Notes under the pieces: model-generated
Seen by the model: only the letters and a program-made list of their open reading frames with translations
Told to the model about the DNA's origin: nothing
Databases searched by the model: none
Translations under genes and position numbers: made by a program
Shown here: in pieces, positions 30,552-41,227 of the stretch
Layout of the letters: every line of letters begins with the position of its first letter
Position numbering within the stretch: the first letter of the stretch is position 1
Assembly (NCBI GenBank): GCA_933822405.4
Contig: CAKOGP040000002.1
Span: 126,599-190,598, forward strand
Origin: Cylindrotheca closterium
Lineage: Eukaryota; Bacillariophyta; Bacillariophyceae; Bacillariales; Bacillariaceae
Length of the DNA stretch: 64,000 bases
Direction: 5' to 3'

Positions 30552-31076
30552 ATGGCAAATCACAATAACAAAGGCCTTTTTGGGAGAATCCTCAGAGCAT
30601 TTAGATCTAGCTGTGGCACTGATGACGACGCATGGGCTGACCTCTCGCCGTGGGATTTATGCGTCAATTCGTATAGTGGCCCGCAACAACCTCCTAATGA
30701 TATTCCTCGAGTCGTTTCGATAACAGATGAAGCTAGCGATATGGTGTCCGGTCTTCATACTATCAATCAAACTCGAGGCCCGGTGGAGCAGAAATCGAGT
30801 TTTGAGAGCGAAGCAGATCTTTCAGAAATCTTTGCATTCAAAACAATTCGAAAAAGGCCAGAATCAAAACAAAAGAGACGAGATTCTCCACCATCACAGG
30901 AATATGAAAGTATAACTCATGGCTTGCCATCTCAATATGTACATCTAGGTCAACAGCAGAATCTTCCAGTAGCACTTATGGCAGAGCAACCAAGACAAGA
31001 GGAAAAGGTTGTCGGCGATATCCCTCGGAACATCTACACGCGACCGAGGGTACAGCATCATATTGTCAGACTATAG
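30552..31076 (+). CDS. Hypothetical hydrophilic protein
   Basis: 174 aa, one exon, unrecognised. No signal peptide or membrane segment. Mixed charged and polar composition with a Lys/Arg cluster (IRKRPESKQKRRD, about 100-112) that could be a nuclear signal. Tail-to-tail with bioD (122 bp between stops). Called because it is the only long frame in the interval and has a normal start context; it could be spurious. Confidence 0.45.
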   Translation: MANHNNKGLFGRILRAFRSSCGTDDDAWADLSPWDLCVNSYSGPQQPPNDIPRVVSITDEASDMVSGLHTINQTRGPVEQKSSFESEADLSEIFAFKTIRKRPESKQKRRDSPPSQEYESITHGLPSQYVHLGQQQNLPVALMAEQPRQEEKVVGDIPRNIYTRPRVQHHIVRL

Positions 31077-31198
31077 CGAGCACTGATGATCAGTCTCTAC
31101 AAATTATAGTCACAAGGGCTCGGAAAGGATGGCGAGACCACGAATAGAATCAACTTCTGTCCATAAGTGATAGTCCAGTCTTCAGTGTTGTGTCTGTT

Positions 31199-32202
31199 CT
31201 AGTTTGCACTTTTACAATCCTCCCAAGCTTGATTCAGATGAACTTGTACAAAAGATTCTAGTGCTTTCGTAGTTTCTTCTGAGTGATACCAATCATCCAA
31301 TGGTTCTGGTTCTGGAGGGAGTTCTGGGAGTGATACGATCGATGATTCAGGATATCGAAAAATGGTACTAGTTGCAGTTCGCCCGTCCACTTCTCTGTCA
31401 AGCGACACAGTGAGAACATACTGATCTGATCAAACAAGAAAGCAATATTCACCAAAGTATCTCTTACCGACTGGCGTATTCCTGAATAGCCTTTTGGTTT
31501 TCGTATCCTTTCTCTATTACAATCACACCCGACACATTATATCCACGAATCAGCAGTGACTCCAAAGCTGTCAAGGTTGCACTAAACTCGAACGGTGAGA
31601 TGAATGGTTGTGAAATAACTCTCCCTCCTTTTCTTCTTTCTTCCTCACCTGATTCCACCTAGTCTTCCGTCACCAATCAATACTGCCGACATGGAATCCG
31701 AGAATGTTTGATACAAATCTGCTTGAGGCACCCATCCCCACGACAACTCCTTATCCCTCGCATGATGCGGACCATTATTGTCAGGTGAAGATGATGACGG
31801 ACTCATCACCCCTCCAGCTGTTTCCACCCAAGTCATTGGGCTGTTCAAACTGTCCAAACAATCTTTCAATGACGTAATCACTTGTTCATCGGATATTGGC
31901 TTATTCTCCACTCGGGCGGCGTAGTGTGGCGACGCTGGTGTTTCCCATTCGAACAGGGTCGTGGCAGAAGTGACGTTAGTAGCATATTTCTCAACAAATC
32001 GCTGGTCACTCCCCCCACATTGCAACGGCTTGACATAGTGTGAAGTATTCCCACTCGCCCGAATCAAACCTGCCGTGATGACAGTCTTTCCAACATCAGT
32101 GTTTGCCCCAAAAATGATATTTGTCTGATTTCCACTAGCATATCTCTTTTGACGTATTGAACTGCAAATTTTCCAATATTGCGAATGTGTTCGAGCAAAC
32201 AT
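31199..32202 (-). CDS. bioD: Dethiobiotin synthetase
   Basis: Exon 1 32202-31649, exon 2 starts at 31581 (junction yields GGIS-ATLTALESLL), exon 3 begins near 31425 and ends at 31199; about 296 aa. Motifs: P-loop GANTDVGKT, KPLQCGG, VETAGGVMSPSSS (eukaryotic form of the VEGAGG element), GDGRLGGIS, VIVIEKGYENQ and a C-terminal PELPPEPEPLDDW. It closes the ureido ring of DAPA with CO2 and ATP, the fourth step of biotin synthesis. The N-terminus (MFARTHSQYWKICSSIRQKRYAS) is basic and amphipathic, compatible with mitochondrial import as in plants. The exon 2/3 junction is the weak point: the strongest donor (GTAAGA at 31467) does not keep frame with any AG upstream of the evident exon 3 frame; a weaker GTCGGT at 31471 does. 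Confidence 0.85.
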
Positions 32203-32345
32203 CGTATCCTTCCAGCCCTACAATTTGTGTGGTGTTAATGATAGGTGTTGTCATTTCATGCAACCAATTGGGCCTAGCTCTGTACTCCTCGATATTACGT
32301 CATCCATTGAAATTTGAACATCAAAAGATCGGGTCTGTTCAAACA

Positions 32346-33419
32346 ATGACAATGAGAAACGTACACGCGCTTGGCATTGCATTTGCTACTCTCCCTCTGT
32401 TCTCTGATGGGTTTACATGTCCTACATTTCATATCCAGGAGTCCAAAGTCATATTGTTGGCAACCGAATCAACTGGACCTAAAGCATCAGGACGAAGACG
32501 CACATCTAGACGGACAATTGCCGATGCGGATTCTGCTAGTGGGCCCAGAGCCTCCCGTCCCCGACGAGAACGACCACAGCAACCAGCTCCTTTTGACGGC
32601 AAGGCCATGACTGCAGTCCAAGATCCTAACGAGGGTGCCACTCCACTAAATCTGCACGACGCCATATCCGATGGCAACATCAAATGTATGTCGGAGGGAA
32701 TCCAATTCGACCAAGCTGTCAAGACTCCAGCCTTCAAATTCATGTCACTGGACGACTTGTTCGGCAAGGATGTTGGTCTTTCAACCAAGTTTAATGCTGA
32801 AGCTAAATTTCGAGAAGACCTTCGGATTGCGATCAGACAAGATATCTTTGATAGCACTCCCTTTTATGCCAGCTTGTCCGAAAAGGCAGCCTCTGTGTTG
32901 CTGTTACCAGACTCCTCGCTGGAAGGTTCTTGGAGAATGCCCGAAAGTATGAATAGAATGAACAAGACGACTGCCGTCTTGGCGGAAGCCTTGGGAGAAT
33001 CTGCACTGACTGGCGACGAATTAATGAAGGCCATTGGAGATTTGTGCGGTTCTAGGCCTTCCACCCACTTCATCGACATTTATGGTGTACAAGATCGTGC
33101 CATTGGCCATTCTTTTCACATGGATTTTGGCAAGTCGCCACTGAACACCACTCAAACGGTATTGTGGGGATGGCCACGGGAGGATGACTACAATGGATGC
33201 GGTGTCTTCTCACATGTGATTCCGTTAGAGGAGGAATGTTGGGCCCCAGAAAATCACCCTCGAATGGAACCTGTACTATTCTCTGGAAGCTTCGAGGAAA
33301 ATAATATTGTGCGTCCGAGGTATCAGCCTGGTAGAGAGCTGCTAATCTACCGCGACGTGGATGTGGTTCACTCCGCACCTGATGTTACATATCGCACCAG
33401 TGTCATGAGATTCATGTAG
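32346..33419 (+). CDS. Putative 2-oxoglutarate/Fe(II) oxygenase-like protein, secretory or plastid
   Basis: 357 aa from ATG 32346. A longer frame from 32157 overlaps the bioD start and is rejected. The N-terminus has a short hydrophobic segment (ALGIAFATLPLFSDGF) followed by TCPTF, a possible signal peptide with an ASAF-like Phe. Residues 35-75 are Arg/Ser/Pro-rich. The C-terminal half has HSFHMDFG (H258, D260) and VHSAPDVTYRTSVMRFM (H342, R350), the spacing and order of the HxD...H...R facial triad and co-substrate Arg of 2OG oxygenases. This is pattern recognition only; family and substrate are unknown. It shares a 143-bp divergent promoter with bioD, which may mean co-regulation. Confidence 0.6.
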   Translation: MTMRNVHALGIAFATLPLFSDGFTCPTFHIQESKVILLATESTGPKASGRRRTSRRTIADADSASGPRASRPRRERPQQPAPFDGKAMTAVQDPNEGATPLNLHDAISDGNIKCMSEGIQFDQAVKTPAFKFMSLDDLFGKDVGLSTKFNAEAKFREDLRIAIRQDIFDSTPFYASLSEKAASVLLLPDSSLEGSWRMPESMNRMNKTTAVLAEALGESALTGDELMKAIGDLCGSRPSTHFIDIYGVQDRAIGHSFHMDFGKSPLNTTQTVLWGWPREDDYNGCGVFSHVIPLEEECWAPENHPRMEPVLFSGSFEENNIVRPRYQPGRELLIYRDVDVVHSAPDVTYRTSVMRFM

Positions 33420-33716
33420 AGGCAATTAAAGGTCTATCAACGTGGGTGAAAACTTTCCATTTAATGCGATGTGAATGCTGCGCATTCCACTCCTCCTCAT
33501 TATCCACCTTCTTCCGAATCCACATTAGATGAGTAGACAGACAGCTTCCAGTATCCGTATTTTAGGTGCAACGGTTATGCACATGTGCAAACTAATTTAA
33601 AGCTACTACCGTGCAAGGTCATGAGTTGATTTGTGATTGTTATACAATTAGTTTATACATCTGTAGCAAAAATTGAAGGGTTTGATGGTAAACAGTACAG
33701 TTGCTGCTTCAGTCTC

Positions 33717-34346
33717 TTATACTGACATCCGTCGCAACAGCATCAGAGCACTCTGCAAGTACAATTGAATGTCAGCAGTGTCCGTCTCTGCTCGGCCAGC
33801 TGCTTGTGCTTGGCTTGCCATCGATGTGCGTCGGTAACTTTCGGAAAGCTTTTCCTCATCATAGACTCCAGAATCGCGTTGAGCCTCCTGCTCGGTCAAA
33901 ACGGCGTCAATCGAGTTGCGACGGCGCACTTGTTGGACATCGTCCATCATGGACTCCAAGCCTCGGACACAAAAATTCTTGTCAGTGCCCCGTTCCACGC
34001 ACTTGACAATCTTCCTGTTGCTCGAGCGAATATCATCGTATTCGTCCTTGTTGAACCAGATGTTGTCAAAGGGATCCTCGCAGGACTTGTACTCTTCAAT
34101 AGAGTTCGTTTCGCTAAATTCGATGGACCTTCGACGCGTGATGGGATCACCTTTGCCGGGGAGGTTGATCTGAATTTCAACCCCTCGAGAGATGCTCACC
34201 CTTCGTGGGGCCCCATTTTGCTTTATGGAGGATCGTCGAGGAATCTTGATTAGCAAGTCAGCGTTTTTCAGCTTTCTGTCGGCAAGATATGACCAGGTAT
34301 CAGGGTCTTCGTAGCAGTATTTGGCTTTATCGTCACTTGGGGGCAT
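33717..34346 (-). CDS. Hypothetical diatom-type protein
   Basis: 209 aa, one exon, no signal or membrane segment. Regions: PRRVSISRGVEIQINLPGKG, RRRSIEFSETNSIEEY, a helical stretch DEYDDIRSSNRKIVKCVERG, then FCVRGLESMMD. I have a general memory of many diatom paralogues with a basic-Ser element, an acidic Trp/Tyr segment and an FCxRGLE-like motif, but no function. Several RRxS sites could be kinase targets. Stand-alone gene. Confidence 0.7.
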   Translation of the reverse strand: MPPSDDKAKYCYEDPDTWSYLADRKLKNADLLIKIPRRSSIKQNGAPRRVSISRGVEIQINLPGKGDPITRRRSIEFSETNSIEEYKSCEDPFDNIWFNKDEYDDIRSSNRKIVKCVERGTDKNFCVRGLESMMDDVQQVRRRNSIDAVLTEQEAQRDSGVYDEEKLSESYRRTSMASQAQAAGRAETDTADIQLYLQSALMLLRRMSV

Positions 34347-34979
34347 GTTGATGAATGTGTCACGGTGAAATAAAGTACGAGTGAGGCTTTTAAAATTATG
34401 AGATGATTTGATTTGGAACCAAACTGATGTTGATGGCTGTGCCGTTTTCAGTGCCGAGTAGAAAAGTACTGCTATGGTATCAAAGTCCCCCCACCAATCC
34501 GAACCAAAGCTATGTAATTTTGAAAGGACGGAGAAGACACCTTGTAAGTGTGCTCAGAAGGCCTTGGTAATTGATGTGTGAGTTCGGTTTTGGACGAGAC
34601 TTTCAAGCTTACGTGACGAAATTCTATGACCTTCAATAATTGTTGGCCAATAAGACTTTTTGACACTTATGCACATCTGATCGGACGGACTAATCTTTTC
34701 ATTCCAAGTTCAACGTTCAACGAAACCCCGAACGATTTACCCTGGGCCATTTTCTCACTGAAGACGAAATGAGAATTTTTAATTACGGGGTCCAAATTGT
34801 CTGACCTCATGGAGAAGTCATTCTTCATCGCCGCTGGTCACTCGGCTGCACGTACCGGTACCGGTACATGTGTATGTGATGGAGAAGCCTACGCGACCTG
34901 GTGAAGTCTGATACCTTGCGCAGTTGTAGTCTAAAATAGTTTTGAAAGTCTTACCGGTACCGGTACAGTACGTTAGTCG

Positions 34980-35016
34980 TACACCTGTTAAAGTATCTCA
35001 TACACCTGTTAAAGTA
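34980..35016 (+). repeat. Two copies of a 16-bp element, 21-bp period
   Basis: tacacctgttaaagta at 34980-34995 and 35001-35016. Exact copies separated by 5 bp. Confidence 0.8.
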
Positions 35017-35208
35017 CCAGGTAGATGACGCGTCGCAGCTGCAAAAGCAATGGACTGTCTTGATCTGTTGCATCCCTCATCGTGCCTGTTTTCCAAAGCT
35101 GCTTCAAGTTGATTCAATGATTCCAAGCAGCAAGTCGAGATCGCACTTCTTCGCAATCATTTTTCGGACTCGTCTGCTGCCATTTTTCGAACCTCGTCTG
35201 CTGCGCCG

Positions 35209-35262
35209 CTTTTCTTCTATTCCTGCTTCGGGGCCCTTTTCTTCTATTCCTGCTTCAGGGCC
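35209..35262 (+). repeat. 27-bp tandem duplication
   Basis: Two head-to-tail 27-bp units (35209-35235 and 35236-35262) differing at one base, including tctattcctgcttc in each. Confidence 0.85.
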
Positions 35263-35479
35263 CGCCGTGTGTAAAACGTCTCTCGGTGATGTACCTCGGT
35301 CGTATTCTGGAACTTGTTGCCAAGCGTCGTTGGGCCTGTGCGGTACCATGATACTAGTACTTCTTGCTGCCGGCTACCGCATTAGGAGTAGTATATATAG
35401 CCATGACCCTTTTTTTACTCACATCTCGCGTCTTCGCGCTATATAGCTCCACAGCTGAGAGAGCAAAGCCTTGCTCCAT

Positions 35480-35740
35480 AGCCGACACAAGAAGAGAGGA
35501 TAGAAAAGACACTGTCTTCTTCCACCTAAAGTGATGATCTACATAAGCCACTTCTGAAAGCGAACAGGATAATTAGCCGTTGAAGTGAGGGCCGATTTTG
35601 TCCACCAGTAGTTGCTGGAAACCAACAGCATTATGATAGCTCTAGCCCATCTAATGGATGGTCTGGAGTTACAAGGATAGGATTTCGAAGGCGAAACTTT
35701 CAACTGTACCTTTGTATAGAATAGGTAGGCTGGCAACTAC
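35480..35740 (+). pseudogene. 5'-truncated copy of the zinc-ribbon-like gene
   Basis: Similar to 40949-41227, the 3' end of the gene at 40289. Shared stretches include aaaagacactgtct, gatggtctggagttacaagg and ttcaactgtacctttgta. A TAG replaces a Tyr codon (ggatag against ggatac) and indels break the frame. The first 660 bp of the gene are missing. This is the left edge of the decayed segmental copy. Confidence 0.75.
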
Positions 35741-36189
35741 TGCTGCTGCTTTGAGTTTGTATGGTTGACACATTGTAAAATGGTCGACTCTTTCATTCGT
35801 TGCTTCGAGTTCTTTGCTCGCGATTTTGGTTTGGATCATGCTGTTCAAAGACAGGCGAAAGATGAATAATAATTTTGATACATTCGTCCTGTTCTAATAG
35901 ACCTTTTCTTTGGTTTCCAAAAGGGATTGATTGGATGGGAAAGTCTCTTCGTAGTAGAAGTAATACCATACTCTATTAGCCTTTTGAACCTCGTCGATTT
36001 GGCGGAACCCCGGACTCTTCACGCGAAAGACTTCAAACGCGACTGCGACTCTGACTTCACACGCGACTGACTCAACATCATCACAAACCATGATGATTTG
36101 TATCATAAAATTACTCACTGATTACAGTGATAGGACTATCCACAAAAAAGAGTAGACTTTTGATTTGAGACATCTATAGACTTCTAGAG

Positions 36190-38515
36190 ATGGACGACGA
36201 ATACCGAAATATAATGTTGCAAGCCTCTGCACCTGGAGAGGAAGAGGTTAGAATGAACGTTGCTCAAATTGGAGCAATTAGGGTCCCGGGTCATGTTGCT
36301 TCCTTTCCAGATGATGGTGCAACTGGGAACGATACAAAAGTAGGTGTCATGGAGGATGCTGAATCACCGTCATCAGAAAATCCTCAAGAAACTTCCCCAG
36401 TAGAAGCCCGAGTCGTCCGTTTTGGATTCACTATGAAATAATGGAAGATAGTTGGGGGGGGTCTATTCTTGTAGTTGTGATTATTGCATTGGTGTCTAAT
36501 GGGAAGCCATTGAGTCAACCTATATCAATAAAATTCCTCAAATCAGGTTTCCAAATGATGGAGTTACCACGGGGACGCCCACAGTTGATCCAACGCCAAT
36601 GGAATACAGTCCGATCGATCGATCACCGACTAGTGCACCGACTCCACAACCAACTCCTTTCAGGCTTACACCAGTGACCCCGCGTCCAACTCAAGGAGAT
36701 CGAGCTCCAAATCCTTATCCAACTCGGGCCACAGCAGCCCCGACTCCCAGTCCAAGTCCCCCTCCGACGCAAACGAGCCCAGCACCAACTCCTCCCCCGA
36801 CAGCTTGGGTAAATCCTATTGTGACTCCTCGCCCATCAGCCAAACTACCACAGACGTCACCCCCAACTACACCTCCCACTGCAAGTCAGGTCGTCATGTC
36901 CAATGACCATTGTATCCATGCATTGAATATTGTGTCGCTTCCGTTCTCAATGGCCGATACAACCGCTGGTTCGACGCCAGATTTTGCCGTCAAGACCTGT
37001 GGCGTTGTTTCAGAAGCTAGTGGCGTGTGGTACACTTATACTCCGACTGAGACCAGGAGCATCAGAGTCTTTGTCGACAAAACCAGTGGGTCTGCTCGTT
37101 CGTACCTTCGAGTATTCTACGGAGACGATTGCGATGCCCTAATATGCCGTATGTATTCCGGTGGCTTCTCCTCCCGTGATTCAAGCGCGACCTTTGTTGG
37201 ACAAGCGGGTGTCACCTATAAATTCCTTGTCTCTCCTGGCTCTGGTGGGTCAAGCTTTCTCTCGGAGTATAACATCACCGTACAGGACTATGACTTAGAG
37301 CATGATAAATTTGATGACGCGAGAAACATCGCTTCGCTACCCTACCAACGAGCCGATACAACCGTTGGAGCAGTGCCCGATTTCGACATTGAGACCTGTG
37401 GTGTCGATAAATCTGCCGGTGGTGTCTGGTACACATGTACTCCATCTGAGACCAGGACTATCAGGGTCTATGTCGAACGCACCAGCGGAACTTCTATTAA
37501 TACTCGATCGCACCTTCGAGTCTTCTCTGGAAATGAATTTGGGACCCTGAGATGCCTCAGACATGATGGTGGTTACAACAGTGGCGACTCTGCCGCTACC
37601 TTTGTCGGACAGGCTGGAGTCACCTACAAGTTCCTTGTGTCGACAGCATCCTATACACTTGGGATATCATCATACACGATCACTGTGAAGGACTATGACT
37701 TAGAGAATGATGGATTTGATGATGCAAGAAACATCACTTCTCTTCCCTATCAGCGAGCCGATACAACCGTTGGAGCTGTGCCCGATTTCGGCATTGATAC
37801 CTGTGGTGTTGACTCATCTGCTGGTGGTGTCTGGTACACGTATACTCCATCTGAGACTAGAAGTATCAGGGTCTATGTCGAACGCACCAGCGGAACTTCT
37901 GTTAATACTAAATCGCATCTTCGAGTCTTCTCTGGAAATGAATTTGGGACCCTGAGATGCCTCAGACATGATGGTGGTGTCAAAAGCGGAGACTCGGCCG
38001 CTACCTTTGTTGGACAGGCTGGTGTCACCTACAAGTTTCTTGTGTCGACAGCATTCTATACACTTGGGATACCATCATACACGATCACCGTACGGGACTA
38101 TGACTTGGAGAATGATGCTTGTGATGATGCGAGAAACATCGCTTCTCTTCCCTACCAACGAGTCGATACAACCATCGGAGCATTGCCCGATTTCGACAAT
38201 GATTCCTGTGGTGTCGATGAATCTGCCGGTGGTGTCTGGTACACATATACTCCAACCGAGACTAGGAAAATCAGGGTCTTTGTCGAACGCACCAGCGGGA
38301 CTTTATACAGTAATCGATCGTATCTTCGAGTCTTCTCTGGAAATGAATGTGGTACTACCCTGACATGCCTTACACATGATGGTGGTTACTACAGTGGCGA
38401 CTCGGCCGCAACCTTTGTGGCTCAGTCTGGCGTCACATACAAGTTTCTTGTGTCAACCGGAGTCTATGGTCTTGGGATCCCATCATACACAATCTCGGTT
38501 GGAGAACAGCAGTAG
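36190..38515 (+). pseudogene. Decayed copy of the PPC-like repeat membrane protein
   Basis: Aligns with the gene at 42182. The N-terminal 83 codons are intact (MDDEYRNI to FGFTMK), then TAA at 36439 replaces the Gln codon of MKQWK. The following transmembrane region has lost sequence and frame. From 36599 a 638-codon frame is open and contains a Pro/Thr linker and four PPC-like domains (each with GVWYTYTP or GVWYTCTP, and FVGQAGVTYKFLVS or FVAQSGVTYKF). It has one copy of the 90-bp linker unit where the intact gene has three, and four domains against five. Without signal or membrane segment it is unlikely to be delivered correctly, so I treat it as a pseudogene, though the long open frame could mean recent loss or residual function. 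Confidence 0.75.
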
Positions 38516-38699
38516 AGTCTTTTGATCCCACCTTTCTCAGCGCTCTTTTAAAAGAAAAGAGATATATACATGTAATAAAATATGTTGCATATTATCGTGA
38601 TTCAGAGCCCTCAAGTTTGCAGTTGAAAATACTTTGTGTACTTACTATTTAACTTGGAACATCTTGAACCTTTGTCTCCTAGCGATAGAATATAGCATT

Positions 38700-39990
38700 T
38701 TAACTGTCTGAACTCGAGACACTATCGTTCTCCTCAACCAGTTCCGATTCCTTTTCGTGTGATGGTGTCGGCAGAGGTAGTTTTTCAGTCGGTATGTCTT
38801 CGATTTTTCTTCCGCTGTATGTGGTAATCATGTCGGTACTTCAGTTCTTCTTGCGGTGTTGGTGGGGGGAAAGGTGGCTATACAAAAGGTGATTGAGTTG
38901 CTTCTTCTTTTGCTTCGTCTTCGTTGGTGAAGGTGAGGGTGGCGGCGGTGTCTCTTGTGGCGGCGGCTGTAGGAGTGAATTTGAAGTGTGGTCCCCGCTA
39001 ATGCCACCCATGCGGGCTGATCTTGAGAATGCAGCATGATCGTCGTCGTCATCAGAGTTTGGCACTGGTACGGATTGCTTGTAAGGCCACGTAGTTGCCA
39101 CTAGCGGTGGTTGTGACGGAGGAGACTTTGTGCCTGTAAGAGGCAAGTTCACTTGACCCACATAGTGCTCGGCAGCTGCTGGGGACTCAATGGAAACATT
39201 CCTTCCAGTTGTCGAAGTAGATATTTTCAGTCCTGGTGCATTGGCTTTGGTAGGACTGCCTTTCAGCATATGCGTTCTTCCACTCTTCATATTGGTGATT
39301 GCGGGTACAGCATCCAGAAATAGCTTGGACTGTCCATTCAGATACCTGGCCTGTGCCGTGTGATAATCGTGTATCGCTCAATGACCCTGGTCAATCTCAA
39401 GCCCATGGTCTCGCTCAGTTGCCTGGCTTCGGCCACTTCCAAGTCTTTGGCCTTGAGGTAGTGTTCCACCTTGTAGTATTTCTCTGCAATTGCACTGAGA
39501 TCTGGCACTTGCTTTAACTTGTCCATTTGATTTTGAAGTGATCGAGATTGCTTCACCTTGACGGTGTAATCATATACCACCTTTTTCCGTTTCTTCAAGG
39601 CTTGTTTCAAGGCCATGACATCCAATCGTAATTCCTCCATTGGCATATCGAAAAACGCCACACCAAAGGCATGTTGACCCTCTACATGTTTGTGCAAGGC
39701 TCCCCATGAGTCACCCACAGTTTGGTACATGACACTGGCACTTGTGTTGGACAATTCATGTTCGCCCCACAATTGTTGGAAGGCAGACCCCATGGTTTGC
39801 AACCGTTCAGCTTGTGTCTAATAGGCTGGTTAAAATTTTGGAGCCGTCTGGTGGAACAAAATAGCCGCATCAACATCAATGAACAAGGTTGGACGTGACG
39901 AATTTGACTTGATTGAAAGCTTGCAATAGGTCTGGATGAGAAATGACTGACTGACTCGTTCAACGAATCGTTGCATACTGCTTGATAGGC
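38700..39990 (-). pseudogene. Decayed copy of the PX-BAR sorting nexin
   Basis: Minus-strand homologue of 45274-47100. The BAR part is nearly identical over about 130 codons (GEHELSNTSASVMYQTVG and onward), but about 37 bp are missing near 39376 (after the LTR codons), shifting the frame. A TAG at 39820-39818 replaces a Gln codon (TQ in the intact copy), and most of the PX domain region is deleted, with only short matching pieces left up to about 39990. Loss of function is clear from these lesions. Confidence 0.85.
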
Positions 39991-40288
39991 ATCCACATCG
40001 TCTTAGTACTTCTGGCCTAGTTGTAGGTAGTACTATAAGCTGAGAGAACTAGAGGCTCTGTAACCAATTTGTCCTGGATTTCATTCAAATCTACCGGTAC
40101 CTGGTACGATGGTCATGTAAGATGGACGAAGGGCCACGACCATCGTCTTCACGCGTGAAGAACGAAGCGAAGAATGAATGTAACTGTTGAGAGGATTGAC
40201 TCTTTCGACTGGTTACAAAAACAATGATAAAAAACATTAAACGAACAAAATTCACTCCACAACTCTATCTGAATATCCTCACCTAGCA

Positions 40289-41227
40289 ATGGCGCCAATT
40301 ACAAGCGAAGGCAACAAGGACTTTGAAAAGCTAGTTCTCATCGCGCAAGGGAATAAAGCTCTATCTGCTCACACTGTCCTGTCAAAATACGATATCCAAA
40401 GCGAAGATGACTTTACCAACGCCCTTTCCAGTCTAGTTCCACATCCCATTGCGCTTGCTTTTCAATCCAACCGACGAAACACTGAAGGACCTGAATGCAA
40501 TCAACATGTTCGATTTCGGCTATGGATGTGCCGATTCATTCGAGACTATGCAAAAATCATGCTATTGGATTCCGTTGGTATTCTTCACACAAAAATTGAA
40601 ATGGACAAACTTGTCGGGAAACGAAAGTCACAGCGCCAGCTCAACAGATTTTGGAGTAGTCATGCTGATACCTGTATTCTTTGTGATAGAGGTGTTATGA
40701 AGAAGTATGGGGCTTCCTTTGGGTGGAAGAAATGTACCGAGTGCAAGGGATGGGTCTGCCCGTACTGTGATTGCCAAAATTATCATCTTTTTCACCAGGC
40801 AAAACTGCTTGGGGTAAGCTTGGAAACGGGAAAATGCAAGCCACAGTACAAGAAAATAGCAGACATGCGGACTGGCAAACCGAATAAAGAAAGGCAAGTG
40901 GCTCCAATATCCACAATGACAAAACATCTTTCGCCAGCACAAGTAGCTCAGGAGATAAAAAAGACACTGTCTCCTTGCTCCGTCATTTCTGCCTCAAGCA
41001 ATGATCGACAGACGCCACATCTGGAAGCAAGACAGGATGCTACGATTGAACAAGATTGTACAAGTGTCAAGCGGAATGAGCCGTTTGAAGAGCGGGTCAA
41101 TTTTGTTCAGTATTTGCAGGAAACGAACAGCATGATAGCTCTAGCCAATCTGATGGATGGTCTGGAGTTACAAGGATACGATTTCGAACGGGAAAGTTTC
41201 AACTGTACCTTTGTAGATATTGAGTAG
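40289..41227 (+). CDS. Cys-rich zinc-ribbon-like hypothetical protein
   Basis: 312 aa, one exon. The middle (about residues 130-170) has CILCDRGV, KKCTECKGWVCPYCDCQNYH, i.e. CxxC, CxxC and CxxCxC plus His, consistent with one or two zinc sites. Upstream is a helical region (HVRFRLWMCRFIRDYAKIM). The C-terminus is Ser/Thr-rich, then an amphipathic stretch (MIALANLMDGLELQGYDFE) that is the part kept in the truncated copy at 35.5 kb. No signal peptide. A nucleic-acid- or protein-binding role is possible; the Cys pattern also resembles plasmid- or transposon-derived DDE-type accessory domains, but nothing proves that. Function unknown. Confidence 0.7.
   Translation: MAPITSEGNKDFEKLVLIAQGNKALSAHTVLSKYDIQSEDDFTNALSSLVPHPIALAFQSNRRNTEGPECNQHVRFRLWMCRFIRDYAKIMLLDSVGILHTKIEMDKLVGKRKSQRQLNRFWSSHADTCILCDRGVMKKYGASFGWKKCTECKGWVCPYCDCQNYHLFHQAKLLGVSLETGKCKPQYKKIADMRTGKPNKERQVAPISTMTKHLSPAQVAQEIKKTLSPCSVISASSNDRQTPHLEARQDATIEQDCTSVKRNEPFEERVNFVQYLQETNSMIALANLMDGLELQGYDFERESFNCTFVDIE

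Larger units (their letters stand above)
34347..35479. other. Gene-free stretch with short tandem repeats
   Basis: 1.1 kb without a supported gene. It contains two runs of accggtaccggtac (about 34853-34866 and 34954-34967), the 21-bp-period repeat at 34980-35016 and the 27-bp tandem repeat at 35209-35262. A 128-codon plus-strand ORF and an 81-codon minus-strand ORF both arise from the 27-bp repeat region and lack motifs. Confidence 0.5.

Noticed and set aside
32157..32345. Upstream extension of the putative oxygenase gene
   Set aside because: Would overlap the bioD start; the ATG at 32346 gives a sensible signal-like N-terminus.
35060..35446. 128-codon plus-strand ORF
   Set aside because: Driven by the 27-bp tandem repeat; no signal or domain.
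40289..41227. Transposase or accessory protein of a mobile element
   Set aside because: The CxxC pattern alone is not enough; no terminal inverted repeats or catalytic DDE motif seen around it.
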